Source of the DNA: Streptomyces sp. NRRL S-87
GTDB lineage: Bacteria; Actinomycetota; Actinomycetes; Streptomycetales; Streptomycetaceae
Length of the DNA: 33,035 bases
Reading direction: 5' to 3'
NCBI RefSeq assembly: GCF_000719335.1
Contig: NZ_JOGB01000074.1
Location: 1-33,035, forward strand
The translations under genes were made by a program, and so were the position numbers. The notes under the pieces were generated by a model that was not told where the DNA came from, did not search any database, and saw only the letters and a program-made list of their open reading frames with translations. Positions 15,765-22,622 of this stretch are shown piece after piece. How positions within the stretch are numbered: the first letter of the stretch is position 1; the number at the start of each line of letters is the position of its first letter.

Positions 15765-15794
15765 GTCGGCCGGTCACCCCCGTGACCGGCCGAC
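15765..15794. terminator. Terminator of the 6061-15686 operon
   Basis: GTCGGCCGGTCAC (15765-15777) pairs perfectly with GTGACCGGCCGAC (15782-15794) around cccc. It lies 78 nt after the operon's last stop and before the next transcription unit on the same strand. The remaining gap (15795-15886) holds the hydroxylase promoter, for which I see only TTGACC at 15818 and no convincing -10 box. Confidence 0.8.
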
Positions 15795-15886
15795 GGCCGT
15801 TCCGGGTCCAGTCGTTCTTGACCAGGGTTGCGGATGACGTTGTCACGCTGTGAGGGAACAGCCATCTGAATTCTGGAAGGGCGAAC

Positions 15887-17638
15887 ATGACGTCAATCGA
15901 GGTTCCGGTCCTGATCGTGGGCGGCGGCGGGTGCGGCCTGTCCGCCTCCGTGTTCCTCTCCGACCAGGGCGTCGACCACCTGCTGGTGGAGCGGCACGCG
16001 GACACGTCGAGGGTGCCGAAGGCGCACTACCTCAACCAGCGCACGATGGAGATCTTCCGCCAGCACGGTGTCCGCGACGACGTCTTCGCGGAGGCGGCGC
16101 CGCTGGACAAGTTCGGCAAGGTGCGCTGGGCGACCACGTTCGCTGGTGACGGCCCGCTGGACGCCCGCCAGATCCATGAGATGGACGCCTTCGGCGGTGG
16201 CGAGCTGACGGAGAAGTACGCGGCGGCCAGCCCGGAACTGCCCTCGAAGCTGCCGCAGATGTGGCTGGAGCCGATCCTGCGCCGGCACGCGGAGCAGCGG
16301 AACCCGGGGCGGATCCTCTTCAGCCACGAGGTGCTCGACTTCTCCGACGAGGGTGACCACGTCACCGCCGAGGTGCGCAACCTCGAGACCGGCGAGATCA
16401 TCACGGTCAAGGCCCAGTACCTCCTCGGCGCCGACGGCGGCCGCTTCGTCGGCAACAAGGTCGGCATCCAGATGCAGGGCCCGCCGAGCGACGTCAACAC
16501 CACCACCGTGTACTTCTCCGCGGACCTGTCGCAGTGGTGGGAGGAGGGCACGCTCATCACGCACTACCTCAGCCCGGAGGACCCCGACCTCTCCGTCAAC
16601 CTGATCGAGATGGGTCCGAGCTGGGGCAAGGCCTGCGAGCAGTGGGGCCTGCACATGGCGCCCGGTCCGGCCGGCCGCTGGGACAACGAGACGGTCGTCG
16701 ACCGCATCCGCGAAGTGCTGAAGGTGCCGGACCTCGAGGTGACCGTGCACAAGGTCACGGACTGGATCGTGAACGCGATCCTCGCCGACAAGTACCGCGT
16801 CGGCCGGGTGCTGATCGCCGGCGACGCCGCGCACAAGCAGCCGCCCGCCGTGGGTCTCGGCCTCAACACCGGCATCCAGGACGCGCACAACATCGCGTGG
16901 AAGCTGGCCGCGGTGCTCAATGGCAGCGCGCCCGACAGCCTGATCGACACCTACGAGGCCGAGCGCCGGCCCGTCGGCCGCGAGAACGTCGACTGGGCGG
17001 TCTCCGCCGCCCAGCACCACCAGGTGGTCATCGACGCCATCGGCGGCGGCCACAACATCCCGGCGGGGCGCCGCGGCCAGCGTCTGGCGGCGTACTTCGA
17101 CCCGTCCCCGCTCGGCGACACCGTGCGGGCGCGGGCCCTGGAGGTGTTCCACACCCACCGCGGCGGCTGCCAGTCCTTCGAGATGGAGGTCGGCTTCGCC
17201 TACGAGGAGGGCGCGGTCATCTCCGACGGCACCGAGCGCCCCGCCCGCGTGCCCATGCGTGACGAGCACACGCCGACGTCGCGCCCCGGCCACCGCCTGC
17301 CGCACGCCTGGATCACCAAGGACGGCGAGCGCCTGTCCACCCTCGACCTGACGGGCCGGACCGGCTTCACGCTGATCGCCGGCCCGGAGGGGACGGCGTG
17401 GACCGAGGCGGCCGCCCGCGTGGCGGAGAAGTTCTCCGTCCCGGTCAACGCGGTCCGTATCGGCGACGGCGGGGAGTACGCCGACGTGGACGGTGGATGG
17501 GAGGCCGTCCGGCAGATCACCGCCGGCGGCGCGCTGCTGGTCCGTCCCGACCAGCACGTGGCCTGGCGCAGCACCGGCGCCGCCGAGGACGCGGAGCAGG
17601 CGCTGACGGAGGTCTTCGCCACGATCCTGGACCGCTGA
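15887..17638 (+). CDS. FAD-dependent aromatic hydroxylase
   Basis: The 583-residue protein is a group A flavoprotein monooxygenase of the phenol/polyketide hydroxylase type. The dinucleotide motif VLIVGGGGCGLSASVFL is at the N-terminus, the DG motif LLGADGGRFVGNKVG lies near residue 180-195, and the GD motif VLIAGDAAHKQPPAVGLGLNTGIQDAHNIAWKL near 305-340. A C-terminal thioredoxin-like domain (about 430-583) matches the TfdB/PgaE length class. It should use NAD(P)H and oxygen to hydroxylate an aromatic ring. ATG 15887 has GGAAGGGCGAAC upstream. It stands alone on its strand, with very strong hairpins behind it. The other tailoring genes to its right suggest an aromatic polyketide substrate, by inference. 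Confidence 0.9.
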   Translation: MTSIEVPVLIVGGGGCGLSASVFLSDQGVDHLLVERHADTSRVPKAHYLNQRTMEIFRQHGVRDDVFAEAAPLDKFGKVRWATTFAGDGPLDARQIHEMDAFGGGELTEKYAAASPELPSKLPQMWLEPILRRHAEQRNPGRILFSHEVLDFSDEGDHVTAEVRNLETGEIITVKAQYLLGADGGRFVGNKVGIQMQGPPSDVNTTTVYFSADLSQWWEEGTLITHYLSPEDPDLSVNLIEMGPSWGKACEQWGLHMAPGPAGRWDNETVVDRIREVLKVPDLEVTVHKVTDWIVNAILADKYRVGRVLIAGDAAHKQPPAVGLGLNTGIQDAHNIAWKLAAVLNGSAPDSLIDTYEAERRPVGRENVDWAVSAAQHHQVVIDAIGGGHNIPAGRRGQRLAAYFDPSPLGDTVRARALEVFHTHRGGCQSFEMEVGFAYEEGAVISDGTERPARVPMRDEHTPTSRPGHRLPHAWITKDGERLSTLDLTGRTGFTLIAGPEGTAWTEAAARVAEKFSVPVNAVRIGDGGEYADVDGGWEAVRQITAGGALLVRPDQHVAWRSTGAAEDAEQALTEVFATILDR

Positions 17639-17670
17639 CCCGGTCAGGGAACGTCAGGGATCCGGTCAGG

Positions 17671-17716
17671 GATCCGGTCAGCGATCCGATTCGCTGATCG
17701 GATCGCTGACCGGATC
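17671..17716. terminator. 20-bp perfect hairpin
   Basis: GATCCGGTCAGCGATCCGAT (17671-17690) is the exact complement of 17697-17716 around a 6-nt loop, followed by ttct. It begins 33 nt after the hydroxylase stop and is its probable terminator. Part of the left arm repeats upstream (GGTCAGGGA-type copies in 17641-17680). Confidence 0.85.
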
Positions 17717-17736
17717 TTCTGGTTCCACGACGAGCA

Positions 17737-17765
17737 CCGCCCGCTCCGCGACGCGGAACGGGCGG
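17737..17765. terminator. Second hairpin, one mismatch
   Basis: CCGCCCGCTCCG (17737-17748) pairs with CGGAACGGGCGG (17754-17765) except for one C/A mismatch, around cgacg. It is the second of four hairpins in this convergent gap. Confidence 0.5.
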
Positions 17766-17782
17766 GAGGCGAAGCGGAACGG

Positions 17783-17834
17783 GCATGACGAGAAGGGGCC
17801 GTGCCCGACCGGGCACGGCCCCTTCTCGTCATGC
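17783..17834. terminator. 24-bp perfect hairpin
   Basis: The 24 bases at 17783-17806 are the exact complement of 17811-17834 around the loop gacc. This is the longest perfect stem in the window and would stop transcription from either side. Confidence 0.85.
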
Positions 17835-17853
17835 CGCACGCGGCGCACGGCCG

Positions 17854-17900
17854 CCGGGTCCACCGGAGCGGTCCCGTCGGGATCGCTCCGGTGGACCCGG
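17854..17900. terminator. 22-bp hairpin next to the flavoenzyme gene
   Basis: The 22 bases at 17854-17875 pair with 17879-17900 around a 3-nt loop, with a single G/T position. It lies 8 nt beyond the stop of the minus-strand flavoenzyme gene and is its probable terminator. Confidence 0.8.
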
Positions 17901-17908
17901 GCTCACAC

Positions 17909-19384
17909 TCAGGCCGCGACGGAGGAGGCGGCGGCCGCCTTCCGCACGACGGGGAGGATCTGGTCGACGGCCCTGCGCGAGGTCATCATGCAGACGCCGA
18001 CGCCCACGCCGTCGTACACCGCACCGCACACCGCGAGTCCGGGCTGGGTCGCCACGGCCTCACGGATCTGCCGCACCCGGTCCACGTGGCCGACGGTGTA
18101 CTGCGGCAGGGCGCTCTCCCAGCGGCTCACGCGGGTCGCCACCGGGGCACCGGTCACGCCGGTGGCCTCGGCGAGCTCGGTCGTCGCCAGCTTGATCAGG
18201 TCCGCGTCGTCGAGCTGGAGCAGGTGCTCCTCGCCGAACCGTCCGATCGAGCAGCGCACGATCTCCACCTCGCCCGCCAGGTGCGGCCACTTCACGGTGG
18301 TGAACGTGACCTCCTTGACGGCCTTGCCCTCCTCCGCCGGCACCCGGTAGCCGGCGTAGCCGCGGCCCGTGAGCCCGCCGGGGAACGCCCCCTTCGGGAA
18401 GGCGAGCGTGACCATGGCCACGCTGGAGTACGGCACCTCGGAGAGCGCCGAGACGGCGGAGGCCGTACCGGGGACACCGGCGAGCAGGCTGCCCGTCGGG
18501 CCGGCCGGGGTGGCGATGACGACCGCGTCGGCCTCGAGGACCTCCGCGTCGGCGCCCGACCCGACGGTCACCCGCCAGCCGTCACCGCTCCGCGTCAGCT
18601 CCCGGACGGTGGCGCCGGTGCGCAGGGCCGTGTCCGGCGCGGCGTCCAGCACCTGCTGGATGATCGCCGCGGGCAGCGTGCCGAAGCCGCCCTCGATGGT
18701 GGCGACGCTGATCGGAGGGAGCTTCTCGCCCTCCTGGAGCTGCGGCACCAGCGAGCCGGCCGCGTCCGCGAGCGAGATGTGGTCGCGGGACGCGCGGGCC
18801 AGCGGGGTCAGGGTGGCCTCGAACGACAGGTCCGCGGCACGCCCGGCGAACACACCGGCGAGGAACGGCTCGACGAGGCGGTCCACGACCTCCTGGCCGA
18901 ACCGGCCGCCGACGAAGGACGCGACCGAGATGTCTCCCTCGAGGTCGAAGGAGGGCAGCACGAGGTCCTGCCGCGCCCGCTCCACGCCCTCGGCGGACAG
19001 CACGCCGGACCGGGCCAGGTCGTCCATGTCGCAGGGCACACCCATGAACTGGCGGTCGGGCTGGTGCTTGATCGCACCCTTGGTCCAGATCGCCGACGCG
19101 GTGACGGGGCCCGCGGACACGATCTGCTCGCCGAGCCCCGCCTCCTTGATCAGGCCGGTGGTCTTCTTGCGGTTGGCGTACAGCGACTCGGCGCCCTCGT
19201 CGACCGGGACTCCCGCCACGTCGGAGACCAGCAGCTTTCCGCCCAGCCGGGACGAGCCCTCGAGGAGCGTCACGCGCACCGGCTCGTTCCGCAGGTGGAA
19301 CGCCGCCGCCAGTCCCGAGATCCCGCCACCGACGATGACCACGTGGGGCTTACCGCTCGCCTGAGCCTGTTCGCTCCCAGTCAT
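17909..19384 (-). CDS. Protoporphyrinogen-oxidase-like flavoenzyme
   Basis: The 491-residue protein has an N-terminal FAD motif (HVVIVGGGISGLAAAFHL), then LLEGSSRLGGKLLV, PVDEGAESLYANR, a central substrate region and the C-terminal FAD contact AVCGAVYDGVGVGVCMMTSR. Length and layout match oxygen-dependent HemY/HemG-type protoporphyrinogen oxidase, a member of the amine-oxidase flavoprotein group. No other haem gene is nearby. It may be a pathway oxidase that builds an aromatic ring, or a spare target that protects against a product inhibiting the housekeeping enzyme. I chose ATG 19384 because AAGGAG lies eight bases upstream. Codons further out lack any site. It is divergent from the SDR gene across a 363-bp gap with an inverted repeat. 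Confidence 0.82.
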   Translation of the reverse strand: MTGSEQAQASGKPHVVIVGGGISGLAAAFHLRNEPVRVTLLEGSSRLGGKLLVSDVAGVPVDEGAESLYANRKKTTGLIKEAGLGEQIVSAGPVTASAIWTKGAIKHQPDRQFMGVPCDMDDLARSGVLSAEGVERARQDLVLPSFDLEGDISVASFVGGRFGQEVVDRLVEPFLAGVFAGRAADLSFEATLTPLARASRDHISLADAAGSLVPQLQEGEKLPPISVATIEGGFGTLPAAIIQQVLDAAPDTALRTGATVRELTRSGDGWRVTVGSGADAEVLEADAVVIATPAGPTGSLLAGVPGTASAVSALSEVPYSSVAMVTLAFPKGAFPGGLTGRGYAGYRVPAEEGKAVKEVTFTTVKWPHLAGEVEIVRCSIGRFGEEHLLQLDDADLIKLATTELAEATGVTGAPVATRVSRWESALPQYTVGHVDRVRQIREAVATQPGLAVCGAVYDGVGVGVCMMTSRRAVDQILPVVRKAAAASSVAA

Positions 19385-19546
19385 TCCACCAGCTCCTTCA
19401 TGCATGGTTACGGTGTTGTAAGGCCCGTGCGGGCGACGACGGTCGGCACCGAGACAGGCGTGGGCAGTCTCGTCGGTCGCCCCGGAACCCGGGTGGAGGG
19501 CGCCTAGAAGGCGCAGCGGTCTTGTGCGACTGCGCGCCGGCCGGCC

Positions 19547-19575
19547 GTTCAACCGCGGACTTTCGGCGTTTGAAC
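19547..19575. promoter_or_regulatory. Inverted repeat GTTCAA-N17-TTGAAC (site 1)
   Basis: GTTCAA (19547-19552) and TTGAAC (19570-19575) flank exactly 17 nt, about midway between the divergent flavoenzyme and SDR starts (162 and 172 nt away). The same palindrome with the same spacing occurs at 22496-22524. It ends 39 nt before a candidate -35 box, a position suited to an activator or to a repressor of both directions. The rest of this 363-bp gap (19385-19746) shows no convincing gene. Confidence 0.7.
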
Positions 19576-19614
19576 AAGGCGTTCCAGACGGCACCATCGG
19601 AGGTGCCCGGGCGT

Positions 19615-19643
19615 TTGCGTTTCATACCGTGAACGTATTAATT
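19615..19643 (+). promoter_or_regulatory. Candidate promoter of the SDR gene
   Basis: TTGCGT (19615-19620), a 17-nt spacer and TTAATT (19638-19643) lie in an unusually AT-rich patch about 100 nt before the GTG start at 19748. Confidence 0.4.
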
Positions 19644-19747
19644 CATTCCTCGAAAACCGGGCGCACGACGTTCCGCTCGCCGCCTCCGCATATCCGGCGA
19701 AGTGGCGTTCCGGGAAGCGGAACCCGGGCCTCACGAAAGGAAAAGAC

Positions 19748-20476
19748 GTGCCGTTCGAGAAGGTCGCGCTCATTACGGGCGCCAACAAGGGCATCGGATT
19801 CGCCATCGCGCGGCAACTCGGCGAGCAGGGGATCACCGTTCTCGTCGGCGCCCGGGACGAGGTGCTCGGCAAGCAGGCCGCCGACGCGCTGGCGGACGAC
19901 GGCGTCACGGCCGTGCCGCTCCGGATCGACGTGACGGACCCGGCCTCCGCGGAGGAGGCCGCCCGCGAGATCGAGCGGCGGTTCGGGCGCCTGGACATCC
20001 TGGTGAACAACGCCGGCATCGCGGGCGGCTTCACGGGGGCGCCCAGTGAGGCGACCGCCGCCGACCTGCGCGAGGTCTACGAGACCAACGTGTTCGGGGT
20101 GGTCACCGTGACCCACGCGATGCTGCCGCTGCTGCGCCGTTCCCCGGCCGGCCGCATCGTCAACCTGTCCAGCCACGTGGGCTCGCTGACCCTGGGCTCG
20201 GCGCCGGGCGGCCCCCTCGCGGGCCTCAGCATGATCGCCTACCAGTCCTCGAAGACCGCCCTGAACGCGGTGACGCTCGCGTACGCGAAGGAGCTGCGGG
20301 AGACCCCGATCAAGGTCAACGCGGCACTCCCCGGCGTGGTGGCGACCGACATCAACCACCACCGCGGACAGCGGTCGCCCGCCGAGGGCGCGGCGATCGC
20401 CGTCCGCCTCGCCACGCTCGACGAGGCCGGGCCGTCGGGCCAGTGCCTGGCCGACGACGGCCCCGTTCCGTGGTAG
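19748..20476 (+). CDS. Short-chain dehydrogenase/reductase
   Basis: The 242-residue protein has the classical SDR pattern: ALITGANKGIGFAIAR (NAD(P) binding), LDILVNNAGIAGG, the catalytic serine region IVNLSSHVGSL, and YQSSKTALNAVTLAYAKEL with the Tyr-x-x-x-Lys pair. The basic residue pattern after strand 2 (GARDE) and the long insert before the Tyr resemble carbonyl-reductase-type SDRs that use NADPH. It probably reduces a ketone in the pathway. The start is GTG 19748 behind AAAGGAAA. It leads a plus-strand unit with the carrier protein and the NmrA-type gene. Confidence 0.9.
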   Translation: MPFEKVALITGANKGIGFAIARQLGEQGITVLVGARDEVLGKQAADALADDGVTAVPLRIDVTDPASAEEAAREIERRFGRLDILVNNAGIAGGFTGAPSEATAADLREVYETNVFGVVTVTHAMLPLLRRSPAGRIVNLSSHVGSLTLGSAPGGPLAGLSMIAYQSSKTALNAVTLAYAKELRETPIKVNAALPGVVATDINHHRGQRSPAEGAAIAVRLATLDEAGPSGQCLADDGPVPW

Positions 20477-20506
20477 CGCGGAACGTCACCACGGAGAGGA
20501 ACGGCG

Positions 20507-20776
20507 TTGCGCCAGATCACGATCGGCGAGCTCGACACCATCATGCGCGCGTGCGCGGTCGGGGCCGACGGCATGCCGACGGTCGAGCAGGCGCCCGACC
20601 GTCCGTTCGATGACCTGGGGTACGACTCCCTCGCGCTGCTCGAGACCTGCAGCCGCATCGAGCGGGACTTCGACGTCGTGTTCTCCGAGGACGGGCTCGG
20701 CGGGATCACCACCGCGCGGGAGCTCGTCGAACTCGTCAACTGGCTGCTGCAGCTGAAGGAGGGGCGGGCGGCCTGA
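20507..20776 (+). CDS. Free-standing acyl carrier protein
   Basis: The 89-residue protein has the four-helix carrier fold and the phosphopantetheine site G-Y-D-S-L with Ser41. DRPFDDLGYDSLALLETCSRIERDFDV and TTARELVELVNWLL match the carriers of type II aromatic polyketide synthases, which begin with a similar helix (ITIGELDTIMRACAG-like). It starts at TTG 20507 behind GGAGAGGA. No ketosynthase, chain-length factor or adenylating enzyme is in the window, so its loading partner must be elsewhere in the genome or lost. It lies 30 nt after the SDR gene. Confidence 0.88.
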   Translation: MRQITIGELDTIMRACAVGADGMPTVEQAPDRPFDDLGYDSLALLETCSRIERDFDVVFSEDGLGGITTARELVELVNWLLQLKEGRAA

Positions 20777-20819
20777 TCCCGCGAGGGATCGAGGCCGTTC
20801 GCGGCCAACACACCCGATA

Positions 20820-20841
20820 GCCGGGCCGGGCGAGGCCCGGC
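20820..20841 (+). terminator. Small GC hairpin between carrier and NmrA-type genes
   Basis: GCCGGGCC (20820-20827) pairs with GGCCCGGC (20834-20841) around a 6-nt loop. It may weaken readthrough or protect mRNA. It is too short to be sure it terminates. Confidence 0.35.
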
Positions 20842-20865
20842 GGGCACAAGACATGGAGGCAGACA

Positions 20866-21741
20866 GTGGCTGCAGAGACGATCCTGGTGACGGGCGGCAC
20901 CGGCCGGCAGGGCGGGGCGACCGCCCGCGACCTGCTGCGGCGCGGTTTCAGCGTGCGCGCCCTGGTCCGCGACCCGCAGAAGGCGGAGGCGCGGGCGCTG
21001 GAGGAGGCCGGCGCGGTCCTCGTCCGCGGTGACATGGACGACGAGGCGTCGCTGGATGCGGCGATGGAGGGCGTGTACGGCGTCTTCAGCGTGCAGACCT
21101 TCCGCGGCGCCGGCGGCGTCGAGGCCGAGATTCGCCAGGGCAAGGCCGTGGCCGACGCCGCGGTGCGGGCCGGGGTGAAGCACTTCGTCTACAGCTCGGT
21201 CGGCGGTGCGGACCGCGACACCGGCGTCCCGCACTTCGAGAGCAAGCTGGTGGGCGAGCAGTACCTGGCGACGCTCGACCTGCCGGCCACGGTGCTGCGG
21301 CCGGCGATGTTCCACGACATCCTCCTCGACATCGCCCCGCGCCCGATGGGCGGCGAGCTCGTGCTGGCCATGTGGCTCGACCCCGAGACCCCGGTGCAGA
21401 TCATCGCGACGAGCGACATCGGCGCGTTCGCCGCGGACGCCTTCGAGAACCCGGAGGCCTGGCTCGGCAGGACGGTCGACATCGCCGGCGAGGAGCTGAC
21501 CGGGCCGCAGATGGCCGCGGCGTTCGGCGCCGCCTCCGGCATCCCCACCCGCTTCCAGCAGCTGCCCATCGAGCCGCTGCGCGCGGGCCGCCCGGACCTC
21601 GCCAACATGTTCGACTGGTTCGAGCGCGAGGGCTTCCAGGCCGACCTGGCCGAGCTGCGCAAGGGCAGGCCGAACCTGGTCTCCCTGGAGGCGTGGCTGA
21701 AGGAGAACTGGACGCCCCCGGTGGTCGCGGCGCGCGCCTGA
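20866..21741 (+). CDS. NmrA-type NAD(P)-binding reductase
   Basis: The 291-residue protein starts with the extended-SDR cofactor motif ILVTGGTGRQGGATARDLL, followed by VRALVRDPQKAEARAL and VFSVQTFRGAGGVEAEIRQGKAVADAAVRAGVKHFVYSSVGGADR, the usual NmrA-family series. The Tyr-x-x-x-Lys pair of classical SDRs is not evident. YLATLDLPATVLRPAMFHDIL and the C-terminal substrate region follow. Members act as redox sensors or as isoflavone-reductase-like enzymes in natural-product clusters. Here a reductase acting on an aromatic or quinone intermediate is plausible. GTG 20866 has GGAGG six bases upstream. Confidence 0.85.
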   Translation: MAAETILVTGGTGRQGGATARDLLRRGFSVRALVRDPQKAEARALEEAGAVLVRGDMDDEASLDAAMEGVYGVFSVQTFRGAGGVEAEIRQGKAVADAAVRAGVKHFVYSSVGGADRDTGVPHFESKLVGEQYLATLDLPATVLRPAMFHDILLDIAPRPMGGELVLAMWLDPETPVQIIATSDIGAFAADAFENPEAWLGRTVDIAGEELTGPQMAAAFGAASGIPTRFQQLPIEPLRAGRPDLANMFDWFEREGFQADLAELRKGRPNLVSLEAWLKENWTPPVVAARA

Positions 21742-21790
21742 GGCCGCGGCCCGGCCGCGGGCGGGCCGGGGCCGGCGCGCGGCTCAGGCG
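21735..21790. terminator. Imperfect hairpin spanning both convergent stops
   Basis: The sequence from 21735 (CGCCTGAGGCCGCG) pairs with 21778-21790 (CGCGGCTCAGGCG) with one bulged G. Both stop codons (NmrA-type and DsbA-like genes) lie in the arms, and a GC-rich loop between them can fold further. It is probably the shared terminator. Confidence 0.5.
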
Positions 21791-22401
21791 AAGATCGGGT
21801 CCCGGGTGCGGGTGCGCTTGAGCTCGAAGAACCCGTCGGTCTCGGCCACCGCGAGCACGCCGTCCCAGAGCTTCACCGCGGCCTCCCCCCGCGGCGTGGG
21901 CGTCACCACGGGGCCGAAGAAGGCCACGTCCCCCACGGCGATGACGGGGGTGCCGACATCGGTGCCGACGCGGGCGATGCCGTCGTGGTGCGAAGCGCGC
22001 ACCGCGGTGTCGAACGCGTCGGACCCGGCCGCGTCGGCCAGGGCGGGATCGAGACCCGCGGCGGCCAGCGCCGCCGCATAGGTGGCCCGCTCCTTGGGCG
22101 CCTTCTCCAGGTGGAACCGGGTGCCGAGTTCGGTGTAGAGCCGGCCCAGCACCCCGGATCCGTACGTCTGCTCGGCGGCGGCGCAGACCCGTACCGGCTC
22201 CATCCGCAGGGCCAGGTCCCGGTGCCAGCGCTCGTCCAGGTCCTCGCGTCCCTCGTTGAGCACCGTCAGGCTCATGATGTGCCAGCGGATCTCCAGAGGC
22301 CGTCGCTCCGCGACCTCCAGGACCCACCGGGATGTCATCCACGCCCAGGGGCAGGTCGGGTCGAACCAGAAATCCACCGGGGTCGGGGTGTCGTGCGCCA
22401 A
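21784..22401 (-). CDS. DsbA-like, mycothiol-dependent-oxidoreductase type
   Basis: The 205-residue protein is a thioredoxin-fold DsbA-family member: VDFWFDPTCPWAWMTSRW near the N-terminus (single Cys17 in C-P-W-A), an alpha-helical insert, and the cis-proline loop VGTPVIAVGDVAFFGPV. The DP-x-CPWAW-x-TSRW pattern is that of actinobacterial mycothiol-dependent nitroreductase-like proteins (Rv2466c type), which keep a C-P-W-C motif in some members. Here only one Cys remains. Similar proteins (FrnE) occur in type II polyketide clusters. I chose the TTG at 22401 because GAGGAGG lies six bases upstream. No ATG start exists near it. It is divergent from the methyltransferase. Confidence 0.85.
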   Translation of the reverse strand: MAHDTPTPVDFWFDPTCPWAWMTSRWVLEVAERRPLEIRWHIMSLTVLNEGREDLDERWHRDLALRMEPVRVCAAAEQTYGSGVLGRLYTELGTRFHLEKAPKERATYAAALAAAGLDPALADAAGSDAFDTAVRASHHDGIARVGTDVGTPVIAVGDVAFFGPVVTPTPRGEAAVKLWDGVLAVAETDGFFELKRTRTRDPIFA

Positions 22402-22495
22402 CGTCGGCCTCCTCAAGGCGACTGAAGGGTCGCGGTCGGCACAGCCTGACAAGCGGGGTCGGATTCCCGGTCGAGCGTCAGTAGAGGTGGGCTCC

Positions 22496-22524
22496 GTTCA
22501 AATGCGAGAATTCCCCTGTTGAAC
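22496..22524. promoter_or_regulatory. Inverted repeat GTTCAA-N17-TTGAAC (site 2)
   Basis: GTTCAA (22496-22501) and TTGAAC (22519-22524) flank exactly 17 nt, centred between the divergent DsbA-like and methyltransferase starts (94 and 98 nt away). The spacers of sites 1 and 2 share GCG near their start and TTC near the middle at the same offsets. Confidence 0.7.
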
Positions 22525-22556
22525 GTTCCCGTCAAGAATTCGAGAAACTCGGTCGG

Positions 22557-22586
22557 TTGCGGCGGAGAGAAGCGTCGACCTATCGT
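22557..22586 (+). promoter_or_regulatory. Candidate promoter of the methyltransferase gene
   Basis: TTGCGG (22557-22562), an 18-nt spacer and TATCGT (22581-22586) lie 36 nt before the ATG at 22623 and 32 nt after the inverted repeat. Confidence 0.5.
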
Positions 22587-22622
22587 CTGGAATCCGAAAA
22601 AAGACACTCCGAGGGGAAAGCG

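Noticed and set aside
17641..17900. CRISPR array
   Set aside because: The repeats are perfect palindromes of different sequence and length, without regular repeat-spacer spacing or cas genes.
19398..19625. A 75-codon minus-strand frame in the flavoenzyme-SDR gap
   Set aside because: It has no ribosome site, a composition like random GC-rich DNA, and it overlaps the inverted repeat and the flavoenzyme promoter region.
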